From contig JAEMBT020000001.1 of the NCBI GenBank assembly GCA_018873245.2, positions 7,444,220-7,508,219 on the forward strand: 64,000 nucleotides of DNA. The letters run 5' to 3'. This DNA is from Archegozetes longisetosus. Its lineage: Eukaryota; Arthropoda; Arachnida; Sarcoptiformes; Trhypochthoniidae. The notes beneath the pieces were generated by a model. The model saw only the letters and a program-made list of their open reading frames with translations. It searched no databases and was not told where the DNA came from. Position numbers and translations under genes: made by a program. Shown here in pieces: positions 11,912 through 23,448 of this stretch; the first letter of the stretch is position 1; every line of letters begins with the position of its first letter.

Positions 11912-14900
11912 TAATGCTAACTGATACACTCTACGCCTAACAACTGAGGAAATTTTTCGGAAGTTTACCTGATCCTGTCTTCCGTTCTGGTTCTTCTTTT
12001 CTAAGCTTGCTGAAATTTCGCTTCATTGTTCTCAAAACTATTTTTGTGACTTTGTGAACTTTTTAAAGACTTCTGAAGCCATGTTCGTAAACTTGAAGTC
12101 ACTGTTTGTGATGTTTTTAGAAATATTTGGGGTGAATCCGGGCTAATGGGTCTAAGGGGGTTTTTGACCTCCCAACCCCGAATGTGATACATCATTGGAT
12201 TCAGTTCTTTGAGCTGAACATATTGATACCTCAGCTGGCTAATTATGTCATGTGGTTCCCGAGATATATCCGAACCGAACGATATCGTTCGCCCTCCTTC
12301 ACTACTACAGCTCGAACACCCAAATCTTTCAAGTCTACACCCATAGGAGGAGTTCCCATGTCGTTTTGCCAACTTTTCAAGTTTTCATCAAACTCTAAAA
12401 CCCGTCGAAATTAATGTAATGCAAAACGAAATCTATTTTTTCCTTCCATGAACAAGAAGTAGAGCGCTATACCCGCTTAAATAAGCAATTTGACGACATT
12501 AACATGCAGAAATTAACGACATTATCGATCCGCCTCTATTCTCGATTGGTGTAGAACTAATCACAAAGCAGAGAATCGTTTTATTATCGTTAATATCGTC
12601 AATTTGCCTATATAAGTAGGTACAGCTTCGCGCGCGACTCTTTCACTCCTTGTCCATAGAAGGAGAAGGTAGAAGGAGTTCTACCTTAGCAGAGGACTGA
12701 CGCGGAGTGAAGAGATATAATGTATATTGCATAATATATATTATATAATGATAGAGATCATTGAATCCAACTTAATTTTCAGTTCGTCCCCAAATGAAAC
12801 TTACAAGTATGAAACAAACTGAATCGATATGTTTTACGCTCTTTTAGACAAATAGAATGTCTAGAAATTGAAATTCATAGGCATTCTTTAAGTTCGCTTA
12901 ATTAAATTTCGACCAAATCTCTATATGTAAAACATACAAATTTTAGAATAAACTGAAACAAAATGTTTTGTGCTCTTTTAGACAAGTAGCATATCTAAAA
13001 ACGAAGGTCCATAGATTTCCTTTAACTTGGAATCGATTAAATTTATTTTAAAACTATTCATGCATAAGTGAGACATACAAATTTTGTAACGAATCGAAAG
13101 AATAATTTCGATTCGAAGACTGAACTAAATTTTGTCCAAAGATTCACAAGCGATAGTACCAATAATATCGAACGTATATGAATATTGTGCAATGTTCAGG
13201 ATATTTTCTGAAATTGGTAACTTATTGTGATAACTGAAACATGAGAAATACTACTGTCGATATCGGTTTGTGCAGGAATAGTTAAAATTTGTTTTAAACG
13301 TCGACTGGAAAATAATTTACTTGATTCGTTTGAAGTAAAAATTTGTAGACCGCATTGAGACATAAGTTAAAAATAAAATGAATTCTCCAGATGCCGACTG
13401 AATTATCTAAGAATTTTGGCTAGGCAAATCCCTAGAGAAGTAAAAATGTTTCCCTTCGACTTTTTCCCAATTTATAAACCGTATAAAAGACGAATAAATT
13501 TAAAACATTTGGTTCCTACAATCTCGATTAATGAAATTATATATATATCATATAAACATTATAGAATATGCATTATACGCTCACGTATGAATCCCTGCAC
13601 TCTGCGTCGGCGTTTCCCAATCTCTCTCTACTACTATGTACTGACGATAGTATAGATAGTCGCCTAGCTCAGATTTACATTTTTCAATCTCGTAAAATAT
13701 AGATTTCCCTCGATCGAATTTGTTTCAAAACTTGTAAACTAAATAAAGAGGAAAATAAGTTAAAAATAATCTTGGTTCTTACAATCCTGGTTCATGAAAT
13801 TATACATACACACACATATATATATTGTACAATATGCATTAAACATGAATATGTCTCTACGCTCCGCGTCGCCCTTTCTCTCTAATACAATGAACTGACG
13901 GCAGTATAGATATTCACTTTGCTCAGAGTTATCTTTTTCAAACTCAAAGTTTCACTCGAAAAAAATATTTCCCTCGATCGAATTTGTTTCAAAACTTGCA
14001 AACTACATAAAGAGACGAATAGGTTCAAGATAAAATGGATTCTATAAACCCATTCATTATATATATATTATATATTACCCAATATATATTATATCTCTTC
14101 ACTCCGCGTCAGCCTTCCCCTAAGGTAGAACTCCTTCTACCTTCTCCTTCTATGGACAAGGAGTGAAAGAGTCGCGCGCGAAGCTATACCTGCTTATATA
14201 GGCAGTTTGACGATATTAATGTTAAGACGATAATTTGGTAATAAAACGATTTTCTGCTTCGTGATTGGTTAGACGTCAGTCGAGAATAGAGATGAATCGA
14301 TATTAGCGTTAACTTATGCAAGTGAGTATTGTTAATTCGTGCACGTTAGTGTTGTTCGTTTGTCTATTAATATAGGTATAGGCAGTAGATATTAAGTAGG
14401 TCGTGCGCGACTCTCACTCTAGACTGCAAGAGTATATTTTACGATAACATCGTTAGTGCCACAATAATTAAAAATATATTTCTAACTTGAAAAAATTTCT
14501 CTATCTGTAAAATTTTGCAGCTACAAGGATTGTTCTTTTTTGTCTGCTTATGTAAAATATTGCCTTGAAGAACTTTCTCCTATTAATTTTATATCAAATT
14601 TTGTAAACTACATGAAGCGTCGAGTCGATCTACACCAAACAACCTGCTCTATAGGAGCATAAAAGATTTCCTTAAATCCAATTTGTTTCACAAATTGTAA
14701 ATTACACAGAGGCAAATAGTTTTAATTTGTAAAAACGTGTATGTAATTATATTGTACAATATGCAATATAGACGAATACATCTCTAAAATTTGCGTCGGC
14801 CTTTATATGTTTCTCTCTCTACAACTATGATCTAAAGATAGTATAGGCAGTCACTTAGCGCAGAGTTATGTTCTACAAACTCATGAAATTTCAGACTCGA

Positions 14901-17347
14901 AAAAAATATTTCCTTCGATCGAATATGTTTCAAAACTTGCAAAACACAAAGAAGTAAGTGAGTTTAAGATAAACATCAATTCTACAATCCTAGAACATGA
15001 AATTATATATATGTATATATATAACATAATATATGCATAATTATATATTATATATATAATTATGTATATATATATATTGTATATTATAAAAATATTTTAC
15101 AATATGCATTACACATGAATACATAAATCTCTCCGCGTCGTCCTATCTCTCTCCTACAATGAACTGCCGGCAGTATAGACAGTCAGCTAGCCAAGAGTTA
15201 TCTCTTCAAACTCATGAAATTTCAGACTCAAAAAAAATTTCCTTCGAGCGAATTTATTTGAAAACTTTTGGGCTACATAAAGACGCGAATAGGTACGAGA
15301 TAAAATTGGCTTCTATGATCCCCTTTATTATATATATATATATTATATATAGTATACATGATTTATTACACAATATATATATATCTCTTCACTCCGCGTC
15401 GGCCTTCTGCTAAGGTAGAACTCCTTCTACCTTCTCCTTCTATGGACAAGGAGTGAAAGAGTCGCGCGCGAAGCTATACCTGCTTATATAGGCAGTTTGA
15501 CGATATTAACGTGACCATGTGAACGGTGATTTTGTAATAGAACAATTCTCTCCTTTGTGATTGGTTCGACGTCATTCGAGAATTGAGATAGATCGATATT
15601 ATCGTTATCTTGTGCACGTAGTTATCGTTAACTTGTGAACGTTAATACTGTCGTGTACGTTAATATCGTCAAACTGCCTATATAAGCAGGTATAGCTTCG
15701 CGCGCGACTCTTTCACTCCTTGTCCATAGAAGGAGAAGGTAGAAGGAGTTCTACCTTAAGGGAAGGCTGACGCGGAGTGAAGAGATATAATATATATAGC
15801 GTAATATATATATAATATATTATTTATAAAATATATTATGACGGGGTTTATAGAATCCAGTTCTATCTTGAACTATTCGCCTCTTTATGTAGTCAGCAAA
15901 TTTTGAAACAAATTCGATCGTGGAAAATATTTTTCGAGTCTCAAATTTTATTTGTTTGAAAAGAACTCTGAGATAAGTGACTACCTATACTGTGGTTAAT
16001 TCATAGTAGTAGGGGAGAGAGAGAGATAAGGAAAGACTGACACTGAGATTTATGTATGCATGCATCAATTATATTTTATAATATGTGTGTAATATCACAT
16101 CACAAACTGGGATTATAGAAGTCAATTTTATTTAAAACCTATTAGACTCTTCATGTAGTTTTAAAATTTTGAAGCAGAATAAATCAAAAGAATTGAATCG
16201 AGCCTAAAACCTTGTGAGCTTGTGACTAATGATACCCTTACCACTACATAGTAGCAGAGTAAGAAAGACTGAAAGAGGGAGAGAGAGAGAGAGTTCTAAC
16301 TCAAAGATATTGTTTTAAACTCTTCAGTGATACAGTGAAATTCACAGAACTTTAAATCAAGTGAAAGTATTAAAAAAAGAAAGTTATTAACCGATTCAAT
16401 CCTCTTTTTGTTCGTCAGAATGTAAATTCGTAATCCTTCAGATTATTCAAAAATTTGAAAGAATTTATTCTACCTTGAAATGCAAACAAAAAACTATGAA
16501 CTTATAAAGTTAATAAGTTAATTCTATTATATTTATAAAGAATTTATTCAATTAGATATTTTATTGTCGATGTATTAATGAATAGGAATACGAAATAATT
16601 TCATATTCCGACTAAAAAATGTTTCTTTTAAATATTTTTAAAATTTGTCGGCTGCATTGGACCATGAGAAAGTTAAAACAAAGTTGGTTTCTATTATCCG
16701 AGACGCGATATTATATTTTAGTTATATATGTTATATATAGAATATGACATTATATAATGTAATTTATATATATATGTACATATATATTTATATATATACT
16801 GTATATACGTATATTAAATATATATTTATAATAAAATATCATGCATGAATTATTTTGATTCATGTGAGAATTTGAAATTTGCATTGAAACAATAAAAAAT
16901 GAAATAAACACGATCTCAACTGGATTGTCAGTGAATGAATTCTGGTTTCATTCGATCGTATTTAATACTTGTAAACTTCATAACAAGGCGAATGGATGCA
17001 ATAGATAATTGGCTTCTATATTATGATATCAATGTATATTATTATATATTATATATTATTGAATGTACAGTATGTCCTCTTCACTCCGCGTCAGTCTTCT
17101 GCTAAGGTAGAACTCCTTCTACCTTCTCCTTCTATGGACAAGGAGTGAGAGTCGCGCGCGAAGCTATACCTACTTATATAGGCAGTTTGACGATATTAAC
17201 GTGACCATGTGAACGGTGATTTTGTAATAGAACAATTCTCTCCTTTGTGATTGGTTTATTTTCTTCTGTAGAGAATAGAGACGGGTCGATATTACCGTTA
17301 ATTTTTTAGCCTAAATATCGTTAATTGCACGTTAGTATCGTTCATTT

Positions 17348-17509
17348 GTGTACGTTAATATCGTCGTGTACGTTAATATCGTCGTGTACGTTAATATCGT
17401 CGTGTACGTTAATATCGTTGTGTACGTTAATATCGTCGTGTACGTTAATATCGTCTTGTACGTTAATATCGTCTTGTACGTTAATATCGTCTTGTACGTT
17501 AATATCGTC
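17348..17509 (+). repeat. 18-bp minisatellite, nine copies
   Basis: Nine contiguous copies of GTGTACGTTAATATCGTC, with only the first base and the last base of one copy varying. It sits between an inverted and a forward module of the Merlin array. Its open frame, a repeated CTLISS, is a by-product of the repeat length being divisible by three. Confidence 0.9.
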
Positions 17510-17515
17510 AAACTG

Positions 17516-17560
17516 CCTATATAAGTAGGTATAGCTTCGCGCGCGACTCTTTCACTCCTT
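17516..17560 (+). promoter_or_regulatory. Putative promoter for the Merlin transposase
   Basis: The last forward module starts with CTATATAAGTAGG and lies about 500 bases before the transposase ATG, pointing toward it. A CCAAT-type GATTGG lies farther upstream near 17250. The TATA-like motif is visible; promoter function is inferred. Confidence 0.4.
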
Positions 17561-18045
17561 GTCCATAGAAGGAGAAGGTAGAAGGAGTTCTACCTTAGCA
17601 GAAGACTGACGCGGAGTGAAGAGATATAATGTGTATGGCATAATATATATTATATAATATATAAAATAATATATCGTACACTGAAATCATGGAAGCCAAT
17701 TATGTTTTCATTCGCTTCATGGAGTCTACAAGTTTTAAATTCGACCGAAGGAAACCAGAATTCATTCAATCCAGTCGGTCTTCAATACGACCTCCAAATT
17801 TTGACGAAAAAAAGAATTATTCCTAGCTTGAAATCAATTTCAGTACACTTTTGTTTTCAATACGTGCAAGACTTATGATTTTAACATCTTCACTGTGGAT
17901 TTTTAATTTCAGTTTGTCGTGCATAAAAAGAATGAAGTTATTACCGCAGATTTTGTGCTCAATATTTCATGTCTAACATTCCGAGTGCAACGTGTTTATT
18001 TCATTGTTATTGTAATAAGAGAGTCGAAACTCTGTAGTAGCGAAA

Positions 18046-19143
18046 ATGATGAGACTCAGGAGTCAGGAGCGGCGACAGGGCGCCCTCTCAGACGAGGAGT
18101 TTCTTGATTCCTTCTACAATGAGCTAACAGTTTCCAATTTTAAGGATAAAATCAAAACAGAGTCAGACGCGCTTAGATATTGTCAATTATCAGGCATTTT
18201 ACCTACCAGAGCGACTCCTCCTCCGTATTGTCCCAAACATCCTGACGTCGTTATGAAAATTGTAAATGAACAAAAAAGGAATAAATTGGGTTTCAGATAT
18301 GTTTGTAGTTTGAAGCCTGCATGCAATATAAAAACAGAGCCCACGAAAAACACATGGTTTTATGAAGCGCTCATTAGTCTTCGAGACGGTCTCCATATTA
18401 TCGTATGCTTTGTAGCAGGGCTTAAGCATAAACAGGCAGTCGTGGAGGTTAAAGTCGATAAGGAAACAATTACCAATTGGTACGGCTATTTACGCGAGGT
18501 TCAGGAAATTATAATGTCTCAGCGTAGGCAAATAGGGGGAGTATACGAGGACGAAAACGGCGAAATTGTGGCGCACTTTGTAGAAGTCGACGAGACTCAG
18601 ATTTGTAACCGCAAGTATAACAGAGGAAGACTTTACAATACTGAGACACAACGACTCTGGGTTGTGGGCGGAGTGTGCAGGCTTACTCGCCAGGCTTTTA
18701 TGGTTAGAGTTCCGAACAGAAGAACGAACGTGATTGATTATTTAGTAGATTCAAGGATAGCGTTAGGGAGTATTTTAGTGACGGACGCGGCTCGAGTTTA
18801 TGAAAATATACACACTAGACTAGGAATCGAACATGAATCAGTGAACCATAGCGTGAATTTTGTTAGCCCTACGAACAGGTATATCAATACAAACATGATA
18901 GAATCTCGTTGGGCCGCAGTCAAACAAAAAGTAAAATCATACAAGAACACGAACTTCGTCGAAGCGTGCATTGCTCAACATTTGTATGAATTTGAAAGTT
19001 TTTACCCCTTGAAAGAAAAGTTTAGTTACGGGAAAAGGTTTAAAAAATTAGTTAGCGACATAGTAAGAGTTTATGTAGGTCCTGATCGTAATAAGGCACC
19101 ATTAGAATTGGTAGTCGATGATTGGGATAAATTATCGCGCTAA
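18046..19143 (+). CDS. Merlin (IS1595/ISXO2-type) transposase
   Basis: A 365-residue open frame starts at ATG 18046. Residues 60-105 hold a zinc-ribbon-like N-terminal region (CPKH at 62-65, YVC to 87, C93). The catalytic domain follows: HFVEVDETQ (Asp182), NRKYNRGR, WVVGGVCR, GSILVTDAARVYE (Asp247), then VNHSVNFVSP and NMIESRWAAVKQK (Glu286). These are the three acidic residues and the KYNRGR/HS.NFV motifs of the IS1016/Merlin family, which cut and paste DNA with an 8-9 bp target duplication. The frame is uninterrupted, all key residues are present and both element ends are intact, so it may still be active. The G+C content is higher than in flanking DNA. Confidence 0.92.
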   Translation: MMRLRSQERRQGALSDEEFLDSFYNELTVSNFKDKIKTESDALRYCQLSGILPTRATPPPYCPKHPDVVMKIVNEQKRNKLGFRYVCSLKPACNIKTEPTKNTWFYEALISLRDGLHIIVCFVAGLKHKQAVVEVKVDKETITNWYGYLREVQEIIMSQRRQIGGVYEDENGEIVAHFVEVDETQICNRKYNRGRLYNTETQRLWVVGGVCRLTRQAFMVRVPNRRTNVIDYLVDSRIALGSILVTDAARVYENIHTRLGIEHESVNHSVNFVSPTNRYINTNMIESRWAAVKQKVKSYKNTNFVEACIAQHLYEFESFYPLKEKFSYGKRFKKLVSDIVRVYVGPDRNKAPLELVVDDWDKLSR

Positions 19144-19331
19144 TTATTGTGTTCATTGAAAAAATATGCCTCACTTGATCGTCGAGCCCACTCGTTTTCA
19201 GACGCCTCTATTAGCCAATTGGTTCGAAAAAGTTCTCAAGAACTACTCGCGATAACGGAGGCGCCAAAATACTTGACGTTCTACAACGCGGCGTGCCACT
19301 TCCGTCGGAAGTGGTTCGTTTCGTAAGTCGA

Positions 19332-19392
19332 CGAGTGTGATACATCACTGGATTCAGTTCATAGAGCTGAATCTAGTGATGTATCACACTCG
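19332..19392. repeat. Perfect-arm palindrome near the right Merlin end
   Basis: CGAGTGTGATACATCACT, one mismatch and GATTCAG are mirrored by CTGAATC and AGTGATGTATCACACTCG around a short loop, giving a stem of about 26 bp. The same GTGTGATACATCA(C/T)TGGATTC motif is present near the left end (12182-12205) and in the Merlin-like MITEs of the 47-63 kb palindrome, so it is a subterminal signature of the family. Confidence 0.75.
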
Positions 19393-19853
19393 GGGACGGG
19401 AGACTGCTATATACCTTAGACCCATTAGCCCGGATTCACCCAATATTTGAAAGAAATTGAGCTAAACTTTCGTCAAAACTGAAATTTTATACTTGTTTTT
19501 TTGTGTTATCTTGAAGATTTAATCATTGTGTAAATATATTGTAAGTTTTATTAATCTATTTTAATCCTGTTTTAAGAAATATTTGATTGAAATTTTTCAA
19601 TCAACCTTCACTTTATTTGACGCGAACTGTATAATAAATACTTCATACCTGTGTTAATGAGAGAAACAGAAATTGAGGCGACATCTAATAATCAATTGTG
19701 GAAGTGAGTAGTAGATCAAAAAAGTACATACATGGACTACTTATATGCTAATATAATTTATAACAATTCAACACGCAGATTGTAACGTTGCAAAAGCTGA
19801 GCAGTAGAGACCATATTCTAGCCCACACATTCCCATTTTTTGAAATTATTGCT

Positions 19854-20050
19854 TAATTGAAAAGATTTCTAATTAAGAGACATAATGAATTGATTAAAAT
19901 AGTGTCAAAGATGAAGAAACGGGACGTAACTGATAATTACTATAATAATATCATACGTAAATTTATAATATCATCAATTACGTCCCGTTTCTTCATCTTT
20001 GGCACTATTTTAATCAATTCATTATGTCTCTAATTAAAATCTTTCAATTG
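19854..20050. repeat. Fold-back hairpin element
   Basis: Two arms of about 80 bases are almost exact inverted copies (GACATAATGAATTGATTAAA, then AGTG(T/C)CAAAGATGAAGAAA, then CGGGACGTAA) around a loop of about 40 bases. It has no coding capacity and resembles a hairpin-type MITE. Confidence 0.75.
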
Positions 20051-20280
20051 AACATAATATAAATCCATTTTCACATTTTATATTATTTTTACCACAATTT
20101 TTAATAGTTGAATCACAATTAAATCAATTTTATCACAGTGTAAAGTTATGTAATTAATTTAGTGTTGTATTTATGTTGGAGTGCTTTTTTGATTGGTTAA
20201 AATGTTTTGTGTAAGTTGCATTATTTAAGACCTCTAGCTCTAGGGGTGTTTGTGCATCTTCTTTTTGGACAAGCAATATA

Positions 20281-20477
20281 TGTAACAACGAAATAATAGG
20301 CAGTTGTATTCTTAATTCATAAGTCTTATTATTTATTAGAAAATGGTATTAAGGTATTTTTTTATCAAAAGAAATATTTAAAAAAAACATGTGATGCGTA
20401 ACAATTAAGAGCGGAAGGAAGTGTATATATGTAAAGGGTTACGAGTAGGAACTGAAGAGGGAGTAGTATGCGTCACA
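20281..20477 (-). repeat. 3' LTR of the decayed gypsy element
   Basis: 197 bases, TGTAAC...GTCACA, paired with 24342-24536. Confidence 0.9.
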
Positions 20478-20779
20478 CTCCCCCTGCCGCGAGTTTGAAG
20501 CCATCGGGAGATTTGAAATCTTTATTATTTTCGGAGTTTTGAAATGTGAACAATATCAGTTCTTCTGTTGAGTAGTCTGATTGGGCGGTCAATTTCGTAG
20601 TTTACTGATGAGATTTGTTTGAGAATAGTGAAAGGTCCTTCCATGGCAGGCATGAGTTTACCATTGTTTGGATGCTACATAACTTCTATGAGAACCTGAT
20701 CGCCAATTTGAAACTGATGAGGGATGAACTTTCAATCATAAATAATTTTGTTTTTATTGTGATAACTGATTGTGCGATC

Positions 20780-21645
20780 GCATGCGGTTTTACGTGCGTC
20801 TTCAAGCGATGGCAAAGTATTGTTATTAATAAGTGTTTCATATGGTGGTTTACCATACATCAGAAAAGACGGTGAGAATCCTGTCACTTCATGAGGAGTA
20901 TTGTACTCTTGTATGACTTTTTGTAGTAGTGTTGGCCATGCCGTTCACAGTGTTGTGTTAATTTTGCATCGCAAGCGAGAGACAATTGTCTGATTTGTTC
21001 TTTCATTCATTCCGTTGCATATGGCCTTTGAGTTGAAGTGAAAAGTTGGTGTATGTTTTGATTTTTGAGAAAGCGTTTAAATTTGTTACCAATAAAACCT
21101 GATCCGGGATCCGAGAGAAACTTCTTCGGTTTACCGGCGGTAAGAATTTGTTGAACGCATGCGATGTATGAATCTGATGTTTCATTCTTATGAGCAAATG
21201 CCCATACATAACGCGTCGCATGGTCAATGGTGAGATGTATGAATTTCTTTTGAAAGTTATATCCTGACATTTCTTCGAAAGTGTCCATGGCTATGAGATT
21301 AAAGGGTTCAACCACAGGCGGTAAAGATTCGAGGAGTCCATAACGTTTCTGATTTCGCCTTTTACAGCGTTGACAAACATCACAATGTTTGATATAATTA
21401 CTGATATATGTAATGATTTCGGGCCAATAATATTGCGGTGATATCAATGCGATTGTTTTCTTTGTTCCGATATGTCTATACTCGTCATGTGCGCGTTGAA
21501 GTAATCGTATGCGAAGACTTTCTGGAACGTATATCTTATGAATACCTTTTCTTTTAATAGTGAGGATATCGCCTCCTGATAGTTTTGAGATCTTCGGTGG
21601 TGAGAAGGCTAACAATGGGAGCACGTGAGAGAGCGTCGGCCTCAA
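20780..21645 (-). pseudogene. Gypsy integrase, frameshifted
   Basis: The open part (21007-21645) has the HHCC zinc-binding region (HDEYRHIGTKK to CDVCQRC) and the start of the catalytic core (AMDTFEEMSG and LSDPGSGFIG, the two core aspartates). The frame then shifts near 21007, just before the catalytic glutamate block. Related sequence continues in another frame to roughly 20780 with a further stop. Integrase would insert the cDNA copy; this one cannot. Confidence 0.8.
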
Positions 21646-21844
21646 AATGTGTTGAACCTTTTATGTATTTGATGTCAAAGTCGTACTGAGATAATTGGAG
21701 TGACCACCGAAAGAGTCTTCCGATGGGGTTCTTGAATGTTTTTAACCATTGGAGAGCCGAATGGTCGGTAAAAATCGTGAAACGCTTTCCGTGAAGATAA
21801 ACGTGCCATTTATTGATTGCGTCCACAATCGCAAGACACTCCAA
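21554..21844 (-). pseudogene. Gypsy RNase H fragment
   Basis: A 96-residue frame with ECLAIVDAINKW, IFTDHSALQWL and KYIKGSTHFEADALSR, the typical Ty3/gypsy RNase H blocks. It is separated from the reverse transcriptase by a disrupted stretch (about 21845-22035) in which the first RNase H aspartate block lies out of frame. Confidence 0.8.
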
Positions 21845-22035
21845 TTCAGTAACTATATAATTCTCTTCATGTTTAAATGCTTTTCATTCTAGAAAACTAA
21901 TAGGATGGGATGATCCGTCCGGATATTGTTGTTTAAGTACTGCTCTGATTCCTTGTTTTGAAGCATCACAATATAAAATGCATGGGAGTTCGGGATCATA
22001 CAAAGAAAGAACGGGTTCACAAGAGAGTGCTTCTT

Positions 22036-22848
22036 TTAGTTGAGTGAACGCTGTCTCACATGTCTCATTCCACTCAAACTTTGCATCTTTTTAAGTAGAT
22101 CAGTGAGTGGTCTTCGAATGTTTGCGTGTTGAGGTATGTATCTGCCGTAAACGTTCACCGCCCCGAGGAATCGTTGTAACTCTTTAGCATTTTTTGATGC
22201 ATTATATTTGAGGATTGCATTCACATTATCTTTTCGTGGTTTAATTTCGCCCTGCGATATGGTATGCCAAAGAAAGTCAATTGTCTTTAATGCGAAATGA
22301 CATTTTGCTCTCTTGGGTTTCATTCCTTCGCATGTAAGCACATGAAGAACATGATTGAGAGTTTCGAGGTGCTCGGTGAATGTGTTGCTGAAAATGATGA
22401 GGTCATCGAAGTATTTGAGAACATTTTGAAGATTGTATTTTTCAATAATTGAGTGAATAGCCCTCTGGAAAGTCATTGGCGCATTGCATAATCCAAACGG
22501 CATGACTAACCACTCATAATGCCCAGTCGGTGTTACGAATGCCGTTTTGGGGATGTCTTCGGGGTTCATGCGAACATGATGATAACCAGGAACGATATCA
22601 AGAGTAGTGAAGTATTGGGCTCTACTTAAGCGGTCGTTGATATCATCAATTCGGGGAATTGGATGATGGTCTGGAATGGTCAAATTGTTTAATTTGCGGT
22701 ACTCGATGACCGTTCGGGTGCGGCCTTCGTTTGCTTTGTTAGTTATAATCGCAGGCGACGCGTAGGATGAGAGAGATGGGCGTATGAGGTTTCGGTTTAA
22801 AAGCTCCTTAACCTGAGTGTCCATTTCTTGTCTGTCCGCATGCGACAT
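22036..22848 (-). pseudogene. Gypsy reverse transcriptase
   Basis: The 270-residue frame carries the finger, palm and thumb blocks: RTVIEYRKLN, FTTLDIVPGYHH (Asp84), MPFGLCNAPMTFQ and the active site YFDD at 146-149. The first block reads IEYRKLN where IDYRKLN is usual. It synthesised cDNA in the parent element; here it is cut from protease and RNase H by frame breaks. Confidence 0.85.
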
Positions 22849-23065
22849 ACGATAAGGCTTGAGATTGATGGGAATGTTATTGTTAAGCCTAATGGAATGT
22901 GTTTCAGTGTTGAGTATCCTGACGTCTGTGCGTTCTTTGGCTAAGACTGCGGAATGATAAGTGAGTAGTGATGCGAGTTCTTGTTGAGTAGTGTTAAGAT
23001 GATTATCCTCTTCATTTTGAAGCTGTGGACTGATGTTTTGAAGTTGTTTAGATTGTTTTTGTTGC

Positions 23066-23404
23066 TTACAAGTGATGTGAATATTGAATTAGTTTTAATT
23101 GATTTTGGGAGTGAGTTATGATTTGGTTATCCTGTTTGAGTGTTTTATTTGTAAGGTCAATGGTAAGACGGAAGAATTGAGCGGAGTCGAGTCCAAGTAA
23201 TAATTCTGATGACATATTTTGTAACACATGTGTATGGATTTCGCGCGTAATGCCTCCTATTTTAAGTTGTATTCGCACGCGACCTAAGGTTTTGCAATGA
23301 TTATCGACAGTTAGCACATTAATGGAAGTATTCTTTATTAATTGAAGATTTAATCGCATGCGAGTCTGTTCTGAGATACAAGTAATGGATGCTCCTGTAT
23401 CCAT
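23066..23404 (-). pseudogene. Gypsy aspartic protease
   Basis: A 112-residue frame starting MDTGASITCI, the active-site DTGA of retropepsins, and ending with LLLGLDSAQ, the flap-to-C-terminal block. It lies just downstream of gag in a different frame. Confidence 0.8.
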
Positions 23405-23448
23405 AAGACCACTGACGATTTGTCCATTAATGTGTGCGTTGAAGTGAA

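Larger units (their letters stand above)
12460..17640. repeat. Array of alternating inverted modules inside the Merlin element
   Basis: A roughly 130-base module occurs forward at about 12600-12725, 15663-15790 and 17503-17630, and inverted at about 14093-14215, 15386-15505 and 17078-17195; partial copies lie near 12470 (inverted) and 14400 (forward). Each full module has TATATAAG (or nearly), a TTCGCGCGCGACT block, ACTCCTTGTCCATAGAAGGA, the perfect palindrome AAGGTAGAAGGAGTTCTACC+TT, and GACGCGGAGTGAAGAG. Modules diverge from short spacers that contain GATTGG (CCAAT) motifs. Between converging modules lie 1-1.4 kb AT-rich tracts, themselves built of decayed units of about 300 bases containing CCCTCGATCGAATTTGTTTC. 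No coding frame is present. Confidence 0.8.
12130..19441 (+). mobile_element. Large Merlin-type DNA transposon, complete
   Basis: Terminal inverted repeats begin GGGTGAATCCGGGCTAATGG and continue GTCTAAGG. Immediately outside both ends is the identical 8-base sequence AATATTTG (12122-12129 and 19442-19449), the 8-bp target duplication typical of Merlin (IS1016-like) elements. An open IS1595/ISXO2-type transposase lies near the right end (18046-19143). The element is 7.3 kb, whereas family members are commonly only a few kb. The extra length is the array of alternating inverted modules at 12.46-17.64 kb. It is inserted in the Tc1 shell, so it is younger than that element. Confidence 0.88.
11703..19631 (-). 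mobile_element. Tc1-type element shell, split by a Merlin insertion
   Basis: Matching inverted ends TACAGTTCGCGTCAAATAAA (plus GTG) lie at 11703-11725 and, inverted, at 19609-19631. Each is flanked by TA (11701-11702 and 19632-19633), the target duplication of Tc1/mariner elements. Only about 0.6 kb belongs to this element, because the Merlin element at 12130-19441 sits inside it. A transposase C-terminal remnant lies next to the left end on the minus strand. Confidence 0.75.

Noticed and set aside
17325-17528. Frame encoding repeated CTLISS
   Set aside because: Translation of the 18-bp minisatellite.
17919-18107. 62-codon frame overlapping the Merlin transposase start
   Set aside because: Runs out of frame with the transposase and ends within it; no recognisable content.
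20615-20875. 86-codon plus-strand frame over the gypsy integrase
   Set aside because: It is the antisense shadow of the decayed integrase on the minus strand.
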